DNA of 57,880 nt from Eubacteriales bacterium (lineage in GTDB: Bacteria; Bacillota; Clostridia; Lachnospirales; Lachnospiraceae), in assembly GCA_030524225.1 (NCBI GenBank), contig JAUNGV010000011.1:1-57880 (forward strand). Direction: 5' to 3'. Shown here in pieces: positions 1-8,294 of this stretch. The translations under genes and the position numbers were made by a program. Below the pieces are notes generated by a model that was given only the letters and a program-made list of their open reading frames with translations, was not told the origin of the DNA and did not search any database. Numbering within the stretch: position 1 is the stretch's first letter; every line of letters starts with the position of its first letter.

Positions 1-50
1 GTTTTTTTTCGTAAACAGTTTTCTTCGTAAGCAGGGAGCGATTCTGGGAT

Positions 51-1448
51 TTATCGTGCTTCCTGCTTGCTCTGTGCATGGCGTTCTGCCAGCGTCCGTT
101 CAATGACAGGCATTTCCTTATCAAGACGGCCCAGCAGGCAGACGCAGACGATCAGACCAGCCAGCAGCGCCATGGGAACCAGACTGTACAGGCAGCGGAT
201 CATGGTAATGGCGCTCTGTGGCTGCGCGGCGGCCGTGCCGGACTGGGTGGCGACAAAGCCGCCCAGATCAAGCAGAATGCCGAGCAGGAAACCGCCGATG
301 CCCTGACCGATCTGCACGCTGACGCCGTGCGCCAGCTGATTTGTGGTGCCCTCCAGACGGGCCAGTCCCTTGTACTCGTTGTAATTGAACAGGTCCATCA
401 GCAGGACGGCGCACAGATAGGAGACGGGCAGATTGACGCAGGCCGTCAGCACGGAGGCGGCGCAGAGCATGCTCATATTGCCTCCGGCGAAGAAATTGAC
501 GCCATAACCGGCCATAGCCAGCACCGCGCCGCCCATAATGACCTGAGAGACGGTAAACTTTTTCAGAATCAGGGGCATGAGAAGCATCAGGGGGAGAAGC
601 AGGATGCCCATGATGCTCAGAATGCCGAGAATATCCGTATTCCCGACGATGTAGGTGAAGTAGTACGTCTGCACAGTCATATTCTGGATGACATTGAACA
701 GGATCGTCATTCCCGCGTAGCACCACACATATTTATTCCGGGTAAAGACCTGTATGACGTCGCCCAGAGTTACCTTTTCATGGCGGGCGTCCGCGTCGAT
801 CTGCGGATTCTCCTTTACGAAAACAAAGCGTCCGATTCCGAGCACGCACAGAGGCAGGGCATAGAGTGCGACCAGTTTCGTCCAGCCAGCCGCGCTCGTG
901 GCGATCGCACCCATCGCAACCGGAAAGGTCAGGGAGACGACCATGGAGCCGAGTGTGGTGACGATGCCGCCGTAGGAGCCGACCTTGCCCACCAGTTCCC
1001 TGTCGTTGTCAAAGGCGCGGATCAGATAGGCGGTGCTGCCGGCGCCGCGCAGAGTATTGAACACGCCGAAGATGAAGGTATACATAAAGAAAATCCAGAG
1101 AACCTTGACGCTCTGGGAGGCCTGTGCCGGTGTCGCGAACATCAGAACCGTGCAGATCCACATGCCGACGATCCCGATCTCATACGGGCGGCCCTTTCCC
1201 CATTTGCTGTGGGTGTTGTCAATGATAAATCCGGCGACCAGATCCGTGACCGCGTCGATCAGATTGCTGATCAGCAGAATTGTACCGACGAGGGTGCCGG
1301 AAACGCCCAGATAATTGGTGCAGTAAATGGTAAGGTATGTCGTGACAATGATGTTGAGACCGGCGGCGGAAATATCGGAAGTTTTCCATGCCAGAAAGCG
1401 GCCCATGGGGAACTTCTTTTTGTTTGCTGCATGTTTGGTGAAGGGCAT
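51..1448 (-). CDS. GPH-family (MelB-like) sugar:cation symporter
   Basis: A 465-residue polytopic membrane protein with about 12 hydrophobic segments, the usual size for glycoside-pentoside-hexuronide:cation symporters. Near residues 65-88 it carries the family pattern DAxTD, then G..ID.T, then GKGRPY, in the first cytoplasmic loop region. It would import an oligosaccharide or glycoside with Na+ or H+ across the plasma membrane. It is divergent from the GH78 rhamnosidase, which suggests a rhamnose-containing glycoside as substrate; that is inference. The start codon at 1448 follows a strong GAGGAGG ribosome site. The family is secure, the substrate is not. Confidence 0.9.
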   Translation of the reverse strand: MPFTKHAANKKKFPMGRFLAWKTSDISAAGLNIIVTTYLTIYCTNYLGVSGTLVGTILLISNLIDAVTDLVAGFIIDNTHSKWGKGRPYEIGIVGMWICTVLMFATPAQASQSVKVLWIFFMYTFIFGVFNTLRGAGSTAYLIRAFDNDRELVGKVGSYGGIVTTLGSMVVSLTFPVAMGAIATSAAGWTKLVALYALPLCVLGIGRFVFVKENPQIDADARHEKVTLGDVIQVFTRNKYVWCYAGMTILFNVIQNMTVQTYYFTYIVGNTDILGILSIMGILLLPLMLLMPLILKKFTVSQVIMGGAVLAMAGYGVNFFAGGNMSMLCAASVLTACVNLPVSYLCAVLLMDLFNYNEYKGLARLEGTTNQLAHGVSVQIGQGIGGFLLGILLDLGGFVATQSGTAAAQPQSAITMIRCLYSLVPMALLAGLIVCVCLLGRLDKEMPVIERTLAERHAQSKQEAR

Positions 1449-1550
1449 CGTTTTATCCTCCTCAATAAGATGGAATGTGTGCGGCGGATCCGTCCGCAGC
1501 GGCAGAAATAAATTGTATGAAAAGGATTATAAGAAGGAAAGAGGAGACTG

Positions 1551-1579
1551 TATATTTAATAATTCGATATTTTTGTCAA
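1551..1579 (-). promoter_or_regulatory. Candidate promoter for the GPH symporter
   Basis: On the minus strand a consensus -35 TTGACA (1574-1579) stands 17 bases from an AATATA -10 (1551-1556); a TATACA two bases further on is an alternative. It lies about 100 bases upstream of the symporter start. The -35 is perfect and the -10 mediocre. Confidence 0.35.
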
Positions 1580-1809
1580 ATTATAAATTCAAATAAATTA
1601 TACGTCGATTTATCAACAAAAAAAGCAATTTATTGACTCTCCAAACGGAAGAAACCGTGATACCTTGGAAAAAGGAATCAGGAAACGACGGCGTCAAAAA
1701 CGCGATGGTAAGAACATGATGGGAATGGGCCGACAGTGGGACAACAAACAGGAAAATGAAAAAAGGACGAAAACGATAAGACAAAAACAATAAAACAGGA
1801 GAGAAAGCA
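1580..1809. other. Divergent intergenic region, symporter/rhamnosidase
   Basis: AT-rich spacer between the symporter and the rhamnosidase. I see no gene. On plus, TTGACT near 1635 has no convincing -10 at normal spacing, so no plus promoter is called. The rhamnosidase has an AGGAG ribosome site just before 1810. An activator or repressor site may lie here but no clear palindrome stands out. Confidence 0.4.
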
Positions 1810-4542
1810 ATGAATTTGTATGATTTAGAGGTTGAATACCAGTCGCACCCGATCGGACTGGACAGTCTGCCGAGGTTTTCATGGAAAATTGCCTCCGGAG
1901 AAAGGGACGTGATGCAGTCCGCGTACCGCATTACAGTCAGGGCGGAAGGAGACGGGCGTAAGGTGTGGGACAGCGGCGAAAGGAGGAGCGACGCCTCCGT
2001 GCTGATCGAATACGCCGGGGAGGCGCTTGCGCCGCGCAGTGTGTACGAGGTCGCCGTGACGGTCTGGGACAACCACAGGAGACAGGCGCAGGCGCGGGCT
2101 GTCTTCGAAACCGGTCTGCTGGGAGAGGCGTGGAAAGGAAACTGGATCACCTGTCAGGAGGAGCCGGAGGCGCTGCCGGTCTTTTACAGGGAGTTTGCGT
2201 TACAGGATATGTCGCTGCGGCGCGCCAGACTGTATGCGACAGCCTGCGGCGTCTATGAGGCGAGACTCAACGGGGAGAAGGCCGGGGACTGCTTTCTCGC
2301 GCCGGGATGGACGTCGTACCATCACAGGCTCCAGTATCAGACGTATGATGTGACGGCGATGCTGCACGCCGGAAGCAACCGCATCGAACTCTGTGTCGGG
2401 AACGGCTGGTACAGGGGATATCTGAACTGCGAGGGGGAACGGGCCTTCTACGGAGACCGTCTCGCAGTGCGCGCCATGCTTTACTGTGAGTATGAAGACG
2501 GATCGGTACAGTGTCTGGCGACCGGGGATGACTGGAAGGTGACGACTTCGGAGATCGTCAGCGCCGAACTGTATTGCGGAGAGACGCAGGACTACACTGC
2601 TACCCCGGCCAGTGAGAAACAGGCGTGTCTTCTGGAAGAGGAGCCAAAGGGGGAGATCGTCGCCCAGCAGTCGGAGCCTGTCCGCATTACGAAGAGAATC
2701 CCGGCTGTCCGGAAAATCGTCACCCCGAAGGGAGAGCTCGTCCTTGATTTCGGTCAGAATATGGCGGGACTCGTGCAGATAGAGCTCCCCGCGCTGCAGG
2801 GCGATACGCTGCGGATCACCCATGCGGAGACGCTGGACAGGGACGGGAATTTCTACACTGACAATTACCGCAGCGCAGTCAGCGAAGACATTTACCGGTA
2901 CGGTCCGGAGGAGATTGGCCGCGTGGTCATGCCGCATTTTACCTATCACGGGTTCCGCTATATCCGCGCAGAGGGAGTGGGAGAGGATGTGGATATGGGC
3001 CGCTTTACCGCCTGTGCGATGCACACCGATATGGCGCGGATCGGTTTATTCCGGTGCAGCAATGAACAGATCAACCGGCTTCAGCAAAATATCGAATGGG
3101 GGCAGCGGAGCAATTACTTTGATATTCCGACGGACTGTCCGCAGAGGGACGAGCGGCTGGGGTGGACTGGCGACGCGCAGATCTTTGCGGCGACGGGCTG
3201 CTTTCAGTTCCGGACGGCTCGTTTCTGGACAAAGTGGCTGCGGGATGTGGCGGCGGAATCGACGCCGGAGAACGGCGTGCCGCAGATCGTCCCCAATATC
3301 ATTCCCCGGACGGTTGGGACGTCGGTCTGGAGCGACTGCGCCACCGTGATTCCGTGGTGTGTATACCAGAGCTACGGAGACGTCCGCGTGCTGGAAGAGC
3401 AGTATGAGACGATGCGGCTCTGGGTGGAGTATATTCGCAGGCGCGCGGCGGGGAACGGGCTGTGGATGGACGGTTTCCAACGGGGGGACTGGCTCAGTCT
3501 GGACAGCGACGAAAGTCTGCATCTGATGTCCGGCGCGACGGACAGAAATCTGATCGCCAATGTGTATTACGCGGTGTCCACGCGTATTTTGCGGGACAGC
3601 GCCCGTGTGCTGGGGCGGGAGGAGGATGCCGGAGAATATGGAACGCTGTATGAGGGGATCGTCCGGGCGCTGCGTGCCGAGTATGTGACGGCGACCGGAC
3701 GTCTGGTGAGCGAGACGCAGACGGCCTGTGCCCTGCTGCTTCATTTCGGATTGCTGGAGGAGAAGGACGAGGTGCGGGCGGCGCAGCTACTGGAAGAGAA
3801 TCTCTCCGCTCACAGGGGACATCTGACAACCGGGTTCGTGGGAACCGCTTTCCTGTGCCACGCCCTTTCCGACCACGAGCGGCATTCGCTCGCTGCGGAT
3901 GTGCTGCTGGCAGAGGATTATCCCGGCTGGCTGTACGCGGTGAACCGGGGCGCGACGACGATCTGGGAGCGGTGGAATTCGATTCTGCCGGACGGGAGCT
4001 TCGACCAGTCCGGCATGAACTCGCTGAACCATTACAGCTTCGGTTCCATCGGAGACTGGATATATCAGAAGATAGGCGGCATCCGTCCGCTGGAGCCCGG
4101 CTATAAGAAGATTCTGATCCGTCCGCTGCCGACCCGGACAATGCCGCAGGTGGAGACCAGTCTGGAATCTCCTTACGGAACGATCGCCTGCTCCCTGTGT
4201 TATGCGGACGGGCAGATGACGGTAAAGGTGACGGTGCCCGCCAACACCACGGCGGTGCTGGAACTGCCAGGCAGAGAGCGGGAGAGTATTGGCTCGGGAG
4301 AGTACTCGTACAGATATGCGCTGGAGAGCGATATTTTCGGGAAGCGGTACGGGATGAACAGCACGGTGGCGGAGATCGCGGCGGATCCGCAGATGTGGAC
4401 GATTTTCTGCGATATGGTGCCCGGCATGCGTGGGAATACGATGATGAGCTATCTGCGGGATAAGACACTGGCGCAGCTGGCCGCGATGTCGCCGGATTTC
4501 AGAGAACATCTGGAAAGCGCCGTCGCGCGGATGAATGAATAA
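1810..4542 (+). CDS. GH78 alpha-L-rhamnosidase
   Basis: A 910-residue enzyme that should release terminal alpha-L-rhamnose from plant glycans or flavonoid/saponin glycosides. The order is N-terminal beta-sandwich domains, an (alpha/alpha)6 catalytic barrel and a C-terminal beta domain. The barrel carries the GH78 hallmark DCPQRDERLGW at about 442-452 (acidic residues D447 and E448) and the second acidic motif TTIWERWNS with E720. There is no signal peptide, so it is probably cytoplasmic and works on imported glycosides. After the usual C-terminal domain it has roughly 70 further residues that look helical. The SDR gene follows 26 bases downstream, so they are likely co-transcribed. Confidence 0.93.
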   Translation: MNLYDLEVEYQSHPIGLDSLPRFSWKIASGERDVMQSAYRITVRAEGDGRKVWDSGERRSDASVLIEYAGEALAPRSVYEVAVTVWDNHRRQAQARAVFETGLLGEAWKGNWITCQEEPEALPVFYREFALQDMSLRRARLYATACGVYEARLNGEKAGDCFLAPGWTSYHHRLQYQTYDVTAMLHAGSNRIELCVGNGWYRGYLNCEGERAFYGDRLAVRAMLYCEYEDGSVQCLATGDDWKVTTSEIVSAELYCGETQDYTATPASEKQACLLEEEPKGEIVAQQSEPVRITKRIPAVRKIVTPKGELVLDFGQNMAGLVQIELPALQGDTLRITHAETLDRDGNFYTDNYRSAVSEDIYRYGPEEIGRVVMPHFTYHGFRYIRAEGVGEDVDMGRFTACAMHTDMARIGLFRCSNEQINRLQQNIEWGQRSNYFDIPTDCPQRDERLGWTGDAQIFAATGCFQFRTARFWTKWLRDVAAESTPENGVPQIVPNIIPRTVGTSVWSDCATVIPWCVYQSYGDVRVLEEQYETMRLWVEYIRRRAAGNGLWMDGFQRGDWLSLDSDESLHLMSGATDRNLIANVYYAVSTRILRDSARVLGREEDAGEYGTLYEGIVRALRAEYVTATGRLVSETQTACALLLHFGLLEEKDEVRAAQLLEENLSAHRGHLTTGFVGTAFLCHALSDHERHSLAADVLLAEDYPGWLYAVNRGATTIWERWNSILPDGSFDQSGMNSLNHYSFGSIGDWIYQKIGGIRPLEPGYKKILIRPLPTRTMPQVETSLESPYGTIACSLCYADGQMTVKVTVPANTTAVLELPGRERESIGSGEYSYRYALESDIFGKRYGMNSTVAEIAADPQMWTIFCDMVPGMRGNTMMSYLRDKTLAQLAAMSPDFREHLESAVARMNE

Positions 4543-4568
4543 AGAAGGCTGCAGAATGGAGAGGAAAA

Positions 4569-5540
4569 ATGACGAGAGTATTGGAAGATAAGGTTGCCAT
4601 TGTCACGGGATCGGGACAGGGGATCGGGCGGGAGATCGCCCGCTGCATGGCGGCGCAGGGCTGCCGCATCGTGACCAATAACCGGGCAAGAGGATCATCC
4701 ATTCATGCGTTTGAGAAAACGGAGATCGCGTTCTGCGAAGAGGAGAGAAAGGAACTGGAAAAGATGCAGGGCGACGCGCAGACGAGCGCGGATGAAATTG
4801 TGCGGGCGGGCGGAATCGCCGCACCGTTCTTCGGGGATGTGAGTGATTTTACTACGGCGCGGGAGATGGTGCGGTTTGCCGTGGAGACCTACGGCCGCCT
4901 TGACATCGTGGTGCACAATGCTTCGTCCAACTGGGAGGGGAGCTTTCTCGATATGGATGAGACGCTGTGGGACAGAAGTATTTCCTCGAAGCTGAAGGGA
5001 GCCTTTAACCTGATGCACCACGCTCTGCCGCAGATGCTGGAACAGAAATACGGCAGAATCCTGCTGTCCTCCTCTGACGCGTTCCTCGGCCTGCACGGAC
5101 TGGCCGCGTACAGCGCCGCCAACGCAGGGGTGGTGGCGCTGACCAGATCTGTGGCGAAAGAGATGGAGAATACGGGAATTACGGTCAATGCCTACACGCC
5201 GCTGGCAAGGACGAGAGCGTGGTACAATCAGGCCGCCAATTACCGGAGACGGGGCGTGCCGAAGGCGGTGCTGGAGGCGAATATCCCGGAGGCCATGAAG
5301 TACGGCGCGGAGGGAATGGTTCCTTTTCTGGCCTATCTGGCGAGTGAAAAGGCGGCGCAGATCACCGGGGAGCTCTTCAAACTCGCCGCCGACGGGGAGA
5401 TCGGCCTGTGGGGAGAGGCGGGTGTCATCTGCTCCATCCGCGAGCCGGACCGGATATGGACGATGGAAGAGCTGGAACGGAGAGTGCCCGGAGAACTTCT
5501 GGCGTTTACCAAGCAGGGACAGTCCGTCATTGAGGGGTAG
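4569..5540 (+). CDS. SDR-family oxidoreductase, atypical active site
   Basis: A 323-residue short-chain dehydrogenase/reductase. The Rossmann dinucleotide motif TGSGQGIG is at residues 13-20, with the HNAS motif near 115 and an SSS strand before the active site. The catalytic Tyr181 is present, but the residue four later, normally Lys in YxxxK, is Asn185 (YSAAN). The codon reads plainly as AAC. The sequence resembles the SDR subgroup related to the dehydrogenase part of multifunctional beta-oxidation enzymes. Placed directly behind the rhamnosidase, it may act on the released sugar or aglycone, but no substrate can be named. Without the lysine it could be weakly active, use a different proton relay, or bind ligand only. 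Confidence 0.82.
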   Translation: MTRVLEDKVAIVTGSGQGIGREIARCMAAQGCRIVTNNRARGSSIHAFEKTEIAFCEEERKELEKMQGDAQTSADEIVRAGGIAAPFFGDVSDFTTAREMVRFAVETYGRLDIVVHNASSNWEGSFLDMDETLWDRSISSKLKGAFNLMHHALPQMLEQKYGRILLSSSDAFLGLHGLAAYSAANAGVVALTRSVAKEMENTGITVNAYTPLARTRAWYNQAANYRRRGVPKAVLEANIPEAMKYGAEGMVPFLAYLASEKAAQITGELFKLAADGEIGLWGEAGVICSIREPDRIWTMEELERRVPGELLAFTKQGQSVIEG

Positions 5541-5600
5541 CTTTACAACTCAGCCAAGCATTTCGCCTTACAAACGGGCATCTCGTTTTACAACTCAGCA
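5541..5600. repeat. 13-bp direct repeat before the antitoxin gene
   Basis: TTTACAACTCAGC occurs at 5542-5554 and again at 5587-5599, 45 bases apart. A related CCTTACAAACGGG lies between them. The second copy abuts the AGGAGG ribosome site of the RelB-type gene. It could be an operator for antitoxin autorepression or a small duplication. Confidence 0.5.
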
Positions 5601-5612
5601 AGGAGGTTTGTT

Positions 5613-5900
5613 TTGGCGAGTACAATACAAATTCGGGTAGATGATGAGTTGAAGGAAAAATCGGATCAGCTTTTTCGGGATCTTGGCACGGATACAACGT
5701 CAGCCATCAGAATGTTTCTAACACAGGCGGTAGCCAATAATGGAGTTCCCTTTGAAATCAAAAGAACCATCAGGAATCCCTACGTTGTCATGCCGGAAGA
5801 GGAACTGTTTGCGAAACTGGAAAAATCCAAAAGAGCAGCAGAACGTGGGAATTACAAGTCTGCTGATGCCGTTGTCTCAAAGATGAGGGAGAAATATTAA
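5613..5900 (+). CDS. RelB/DinJ-family antitoxin, apparently orphan
   Basis: A 95-residue protein with the RelB/DinJ ribbon-helix-helix N terminus: a short IQIRVDDELK strand followed by two helices (residues 4-45, including TTSAIRMFLTQA). These proteins bind their own operator as dimers, and their C-terminal tail wraps a RelE/YafQ-type mRNA interferase. The start is TTG, chosen because AGGAGG lies six bases upstream and the strand begins right after it. A terminator follows within about 65 bases and no RelE-like reading frame is present, so the toxin partner is missing. The gene begins a lower-GC accessory stretch. Confidence 0.85.
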   Translation: MASTIQIRVDDELKEKSDQLFRDLGTDTTSAIRMFLTQAVANNGVPFEIKRTIRNPYVVMPEEELFAKLEKSKRAAERGNYKSADAVVSKMREKY

Positions 5901-5964
5901 AGAAAGTAGCCGGTAGTTTGAAGCTGAGCGATAATCCGCGACTCCGGGAAAAAGGGTATCGCAA

Positions 5965-6022
5965 AACAGGGACTAACATTAGGTGCAGATCGTTCCCGTA
6001 CCGGTGTGAGTCCTTGTTTTTT
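5965..6022 (+). terminator. Rho-independent terminator after the RelB-type gene
   Basis: AACAGGGACT (5965-5974) pairs with AGTCCTTGTT (6009-6018) with one G-U pair, around a partly structured loop, and is followed by a run of T. Confidence 0.7.
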
Positions 6023-6184
6023 ATTTTGTGACAGCCCGTACTTTCAGGTCAGACTTCATCCGGCAGCGTTCTTGCTGATGTTGCCAGAGGTGAAGTAGCC
6101 CATGGGCAGTTTCCGCAAATTTCGTCAGATCGCGAGAGCATGGAAAATTAAGGAGTGAAGGGCAGCGGCAGATAGACGACAGAC
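6023..6184. other. Non-coding stretch before the AbiE operon
   Basis: I see no gene, repeat or strong motif between the RelB terminator and the AbiE promoter. It may be decayed accessory DNA. Confidence 0.4.
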
Positions 6185-6213
6185 TTGCTATTTTACACCG
6201 GAACTGATAGGAT
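6185..6213 (+). promoter_or_regulatory. Candidate promoter of the AbiE pair
   Basis: TTGCTA (6185-6190), a 17-base spacer, then TAGGAT (6208-6213), about 48 bases before the antitoxin start. Spacing is ideal and both hexamers match in 4 of 6 positions. Confidence 0.4.
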
Positions 6214-6260
6214 AGAAACAAAAGAGAAGAAAAAAACTTCTAATTTGTGAAAGGACGCGT

Positions 6261-6896
6261 ATGGATCGTTTTTATCAGTATCTGGTGAATACTTACAAAG
6301 AAAATGAACCGATTTTTCTTGCAGATCTTCGGATAGAAGGCATGAGCGACAGCAACATTCGGAGACAATTGAAAAATATGGCGGATGCAGGAAAAGTGCG
6401 CCGATTTGATACAGGTATTTACTTTCTGCCCAAAAAAACAATTTTTAAGTCCGGTTCACAGCTTGCACCGGAAAAGGTCTTAGAGCAAAAATATCTTTTG
6501 GACAACAATACACGGTGCGGGTATCTCAGCGGTTTGCTGTTTTTTAATCAGATAGGTCTGACAACACAGATTCCGATGCAGTATGAGGTGGTTTCGAATA
6601 AGGCGACGAAGGATTATCGCGAAACAACGCTTGCCAAATCCTGTGTCATTGTGAGACGTCCAAGGGTTCCTGTGACGGAAGAAAATTATAAGGCACTGCA
6701 GTTTTTGGACATGCTGAAAGATGTTGATCTGTATTCTGAACTGACGGGAGAGCGTCTGCAGAGTCGGCTGTATTACTATATGGATGATGTGGGAATCCGT
6801 TTATCGGAATTGGAACCTTATTTTTCTTATTATCCTGATAAGTTATGCAGGAACTTAATAGAAACGAAGGTGATTTACAATGGCGTACTTGCATGA
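6261..6896 (+). CDS. AbiEi-type antitoxin, type IV toxin-antitoxin
   Basis: A 211-residue protein of the AbiEi/DUF6088 kind. The N-terminal 60 residues form a winged-helix domain (NIRRQLKNMADAGKVRRFDTGIYFLP), and the C-terminal part is the antitoxin domain. In characterised AbiE systems the antitoxin represses the operon and counteracts the toxin without a stable protein complex. The start follows an AAAGGA ribosome site. The 3' end overlaps the toxin gene by 17 bases, so the two are translationally coupled. The region is more AT-rich than the flanking housekeeping genes, consistent with horizontal acquisition. Confidence 0.85.
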   Translation: MDRFYQYLVNTYKENEPIFLADLRIEGMSDSNIRRQLKNMADAGKVRRFDTGIYFLPKKTIFKSGSQLAPEKVLEQKYLLDNNTRCGYLSGLLFFNQIGLTTQIPMQYEVVSNKATKDYRETTLAKSCVIVRRPRVPVTEENYKALQFLDMLKDVDLYSELTGERLQSRLYYYMDDVGIRLSELEPYFSYYPDKLCRNLIETKVIYNGVLA

Positions 6897-7800
6897 CGAT
6901 AAGGGGTTGTTTCGGGAGGCGATCGCTCTTGCGTATACGCAGAGCGGAATCATCACGCAGGCAATCGAAAAGGATTATTATGTCACAATGCTGCTGCAGC
7001 TTCTGGCAGCGAGGCTTCCCTATATCGTCTTTAAGGGAGGAACGTCTCTGAGCAAGTGTTATAAGGTTATTCATCGTTTTTCGGAGGATATCGATATTGC
7101 GATTGACAGCCTGCTGTCACAAGGCCAAAAGAAAAAGATAAAGCAGGAAATTGCAAATGCGGCAGAAGCGCTTGGTATGACAATTGAAAACATGGAGAAG
7201 ACCAGAAGCCGCCGCGATTATAACCAATATATAATTTCATATGAATCGGTGCTTCCAATGGAAAGTACGGCGCTGAAGCCGGCTGTATTGCTTGAAACCT
7301 CGTATACAGCCGCTTCCTTTCCAACTGTGATTCTGCCTGTACATAGTTTTATAGGCGATATGATGGAACATGAGGCGCCTGCTTCCATGAAAGAATTTTC
7401 TCTTCTGCCGTTTTCTATGAAGGTCCAGGGAATCGATCGGACGCTGGCAGATAAGGTTTTTGCCGTATGTGATTACTATCTGCAGGGAAGAGTGGCAAAG
7501 CATTCCCGGCATTTATATGATATCTATAAACTGCTCCCGCTTGTGCCGCAGGACGAGAAGTACAGGGAACTGATTCAAAAGGTGCGGGAAGTTCGTGCGC
7601 AGGCAAAGATTTGCCCGTCGGCGCTTCCGGAGGTTGATATCCCTGCGCTGCTCACAAAGATTATAGAGGAAAAAGTTTATCAGCCTGATTATGATGATCT
7701 GACGACACAGCTGCTGGACGAAGAGATTCCGTATGAGAAAGCGATTCAGTCGTTGAAAATGATAGCTGACAGTGATTTATTTACTGCTTATCATGAATGA
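6880..7800 (+). CDS. AbiEii-type nucleotidyltransferase toxin
   Basis: A 306-residue AbiEii/AbiGii nucleotidyltransferase toxin. The core motif is intact: KGGTSL at residues 52-57 followed by SEDIDI at 68-73, giving the metal-binding D70/D72 pair. A basic and aromatic C-terminal half (KVFAVCDYYLQGRVAKHSRHLYDI) fits the family. Characterised relatives transfer nucleotides to tRNA acceptor ends and stop growth, giving phage abortive infection. It overlaps the antitoxin gene by 17 bases. The product is full length and looks functional. Confidence 0.87.
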   Translation: MAYLHDDKGLFREAIALAYTQSGIITQAIEKDYYVTMLLQLLAARLPYIVFKGGTSLSKCYKVIHRFSEDIDIAIDSLLSQGQKKKIKQEIANAAEALGMTIENMEKTRSRRDYNQYIISYESVLPMESTALKPAVLLETSYTAASFPTVILPVHSFIGDMMEHEAPASMKEFSLLPFSMKVQGIDRTLADKVFAVCDYYLQGRVAKHSRHLYDIYKLLPLVPQDEKYRELIQKVREVRAQAKICPSALPEVDIPALLTKIIEEKVYQPDYDDLTTQLLDEEIPYEKAIQSLKMIADSDLFTAYHE

Positions 7801-7963
7801 AAAATTTAATTCTTCCTCAGACTGTACCAGTGAAAGTCTTGTCTTTTATATTTCGAAAGGGCAGGTGGTGGATGTGCTGGACAGCTCCTATACCAGAACG
7901 GCGGTCAAAGTCAGTTATGCGGGAGGCACGGGATACACCAGAAAAAGTAATCTGAAGTTTTAA
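7793..7963 (+). pseudogene. Remnant of a bacterial SH3-domain protein
   Basis: A 56-codon frame beginning inside the end of the AbiEii gene. Its second half resembles the closing strands of an SH3b domain: ISKGQVVDVLDSS, then AVKVSYAGGTGYT. Nothing upstream supplies the rest of the domain or a leader. I read it as the tail of a cell-wall-targeting protein truncated when the AbiE module arrived. It might instead be a small gene of its own. Confidence 0.4.
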
Positions 7964-8021
7964 GGAGATTCGGAATATCCATCATCATTTTTATTTTTCA
8001 GGGAGTCCTCATACTCCTTTC

Positions 8022-8050
8022 CAAAAGGCAGGCGTCACGCTTGCCTTTTT
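8022..8050 (+). terminator. Rho-independent terminator
   Basis: AAAAGGCAGGCG pairs with CGCTTGCCTTTT around a TCA loop, with one G-T wobble, and ends in T. It closes the accessory patch. Confidence 0.75.
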
Positions 8051-8100
8051 GTGGTATGATAGAGAACAGTGACGCAGGAAACTGCGGCAGGGAGATCATA

Positions 8101-8289
8101 GATTGAACAATAAGCCCGATAGCTTATTGTTCAATCCCGATATTTGTGCCGGGGCGTCACAAATATCGATCATGAGCAAAGGCAGCCGCGAAGCGGCGAA
8201 GAGCGCGGCAGCGCGGCTTTGCGAATGGCGCGGCTGAACTGTTACCATTTGTGTCGCCCCGTCGCGCGAAAGCGATCCGGAATGGAGAT
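8101..8289 (+). repeat. Composite RBS-linked repeat, copy 1 (TPR gene)
   Basis: Plus-oriented copy with hairpin 3 at 8101-8136 (arms GATTGAACAATAAGC and GCTTATTGTTCAATC) and hairpin 2 at 8138-8168 (arms CGATATTTGTG and CACAAATATCG, loop CCGGGGCGT). Hairpin 1 is replaced by an 80-base insert (element B, 8171-8249). The copy ends with GTCGCCCCGTCGCG and the box CGATCCGGAATGGAGAT, whose TGGAGAT is the ribosome site for the ATG at 8295. Confidence 0.75.
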
Positions 8290-8294
8290 TAAAC

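Noticed and set aside
78-1511. A 477-codon plus-strand frame opposite the GPH symporter
   Set aside because: Its translation is Gln/Asp/His-rich without domains, while the minus frame is a textbook membrane transporter.
5901-5964. A RelE/YafQ toxin remnant after the RelB-type gene
   Set aside because: Short frames exist but none resembles a toxin, and a terminator follows at once.
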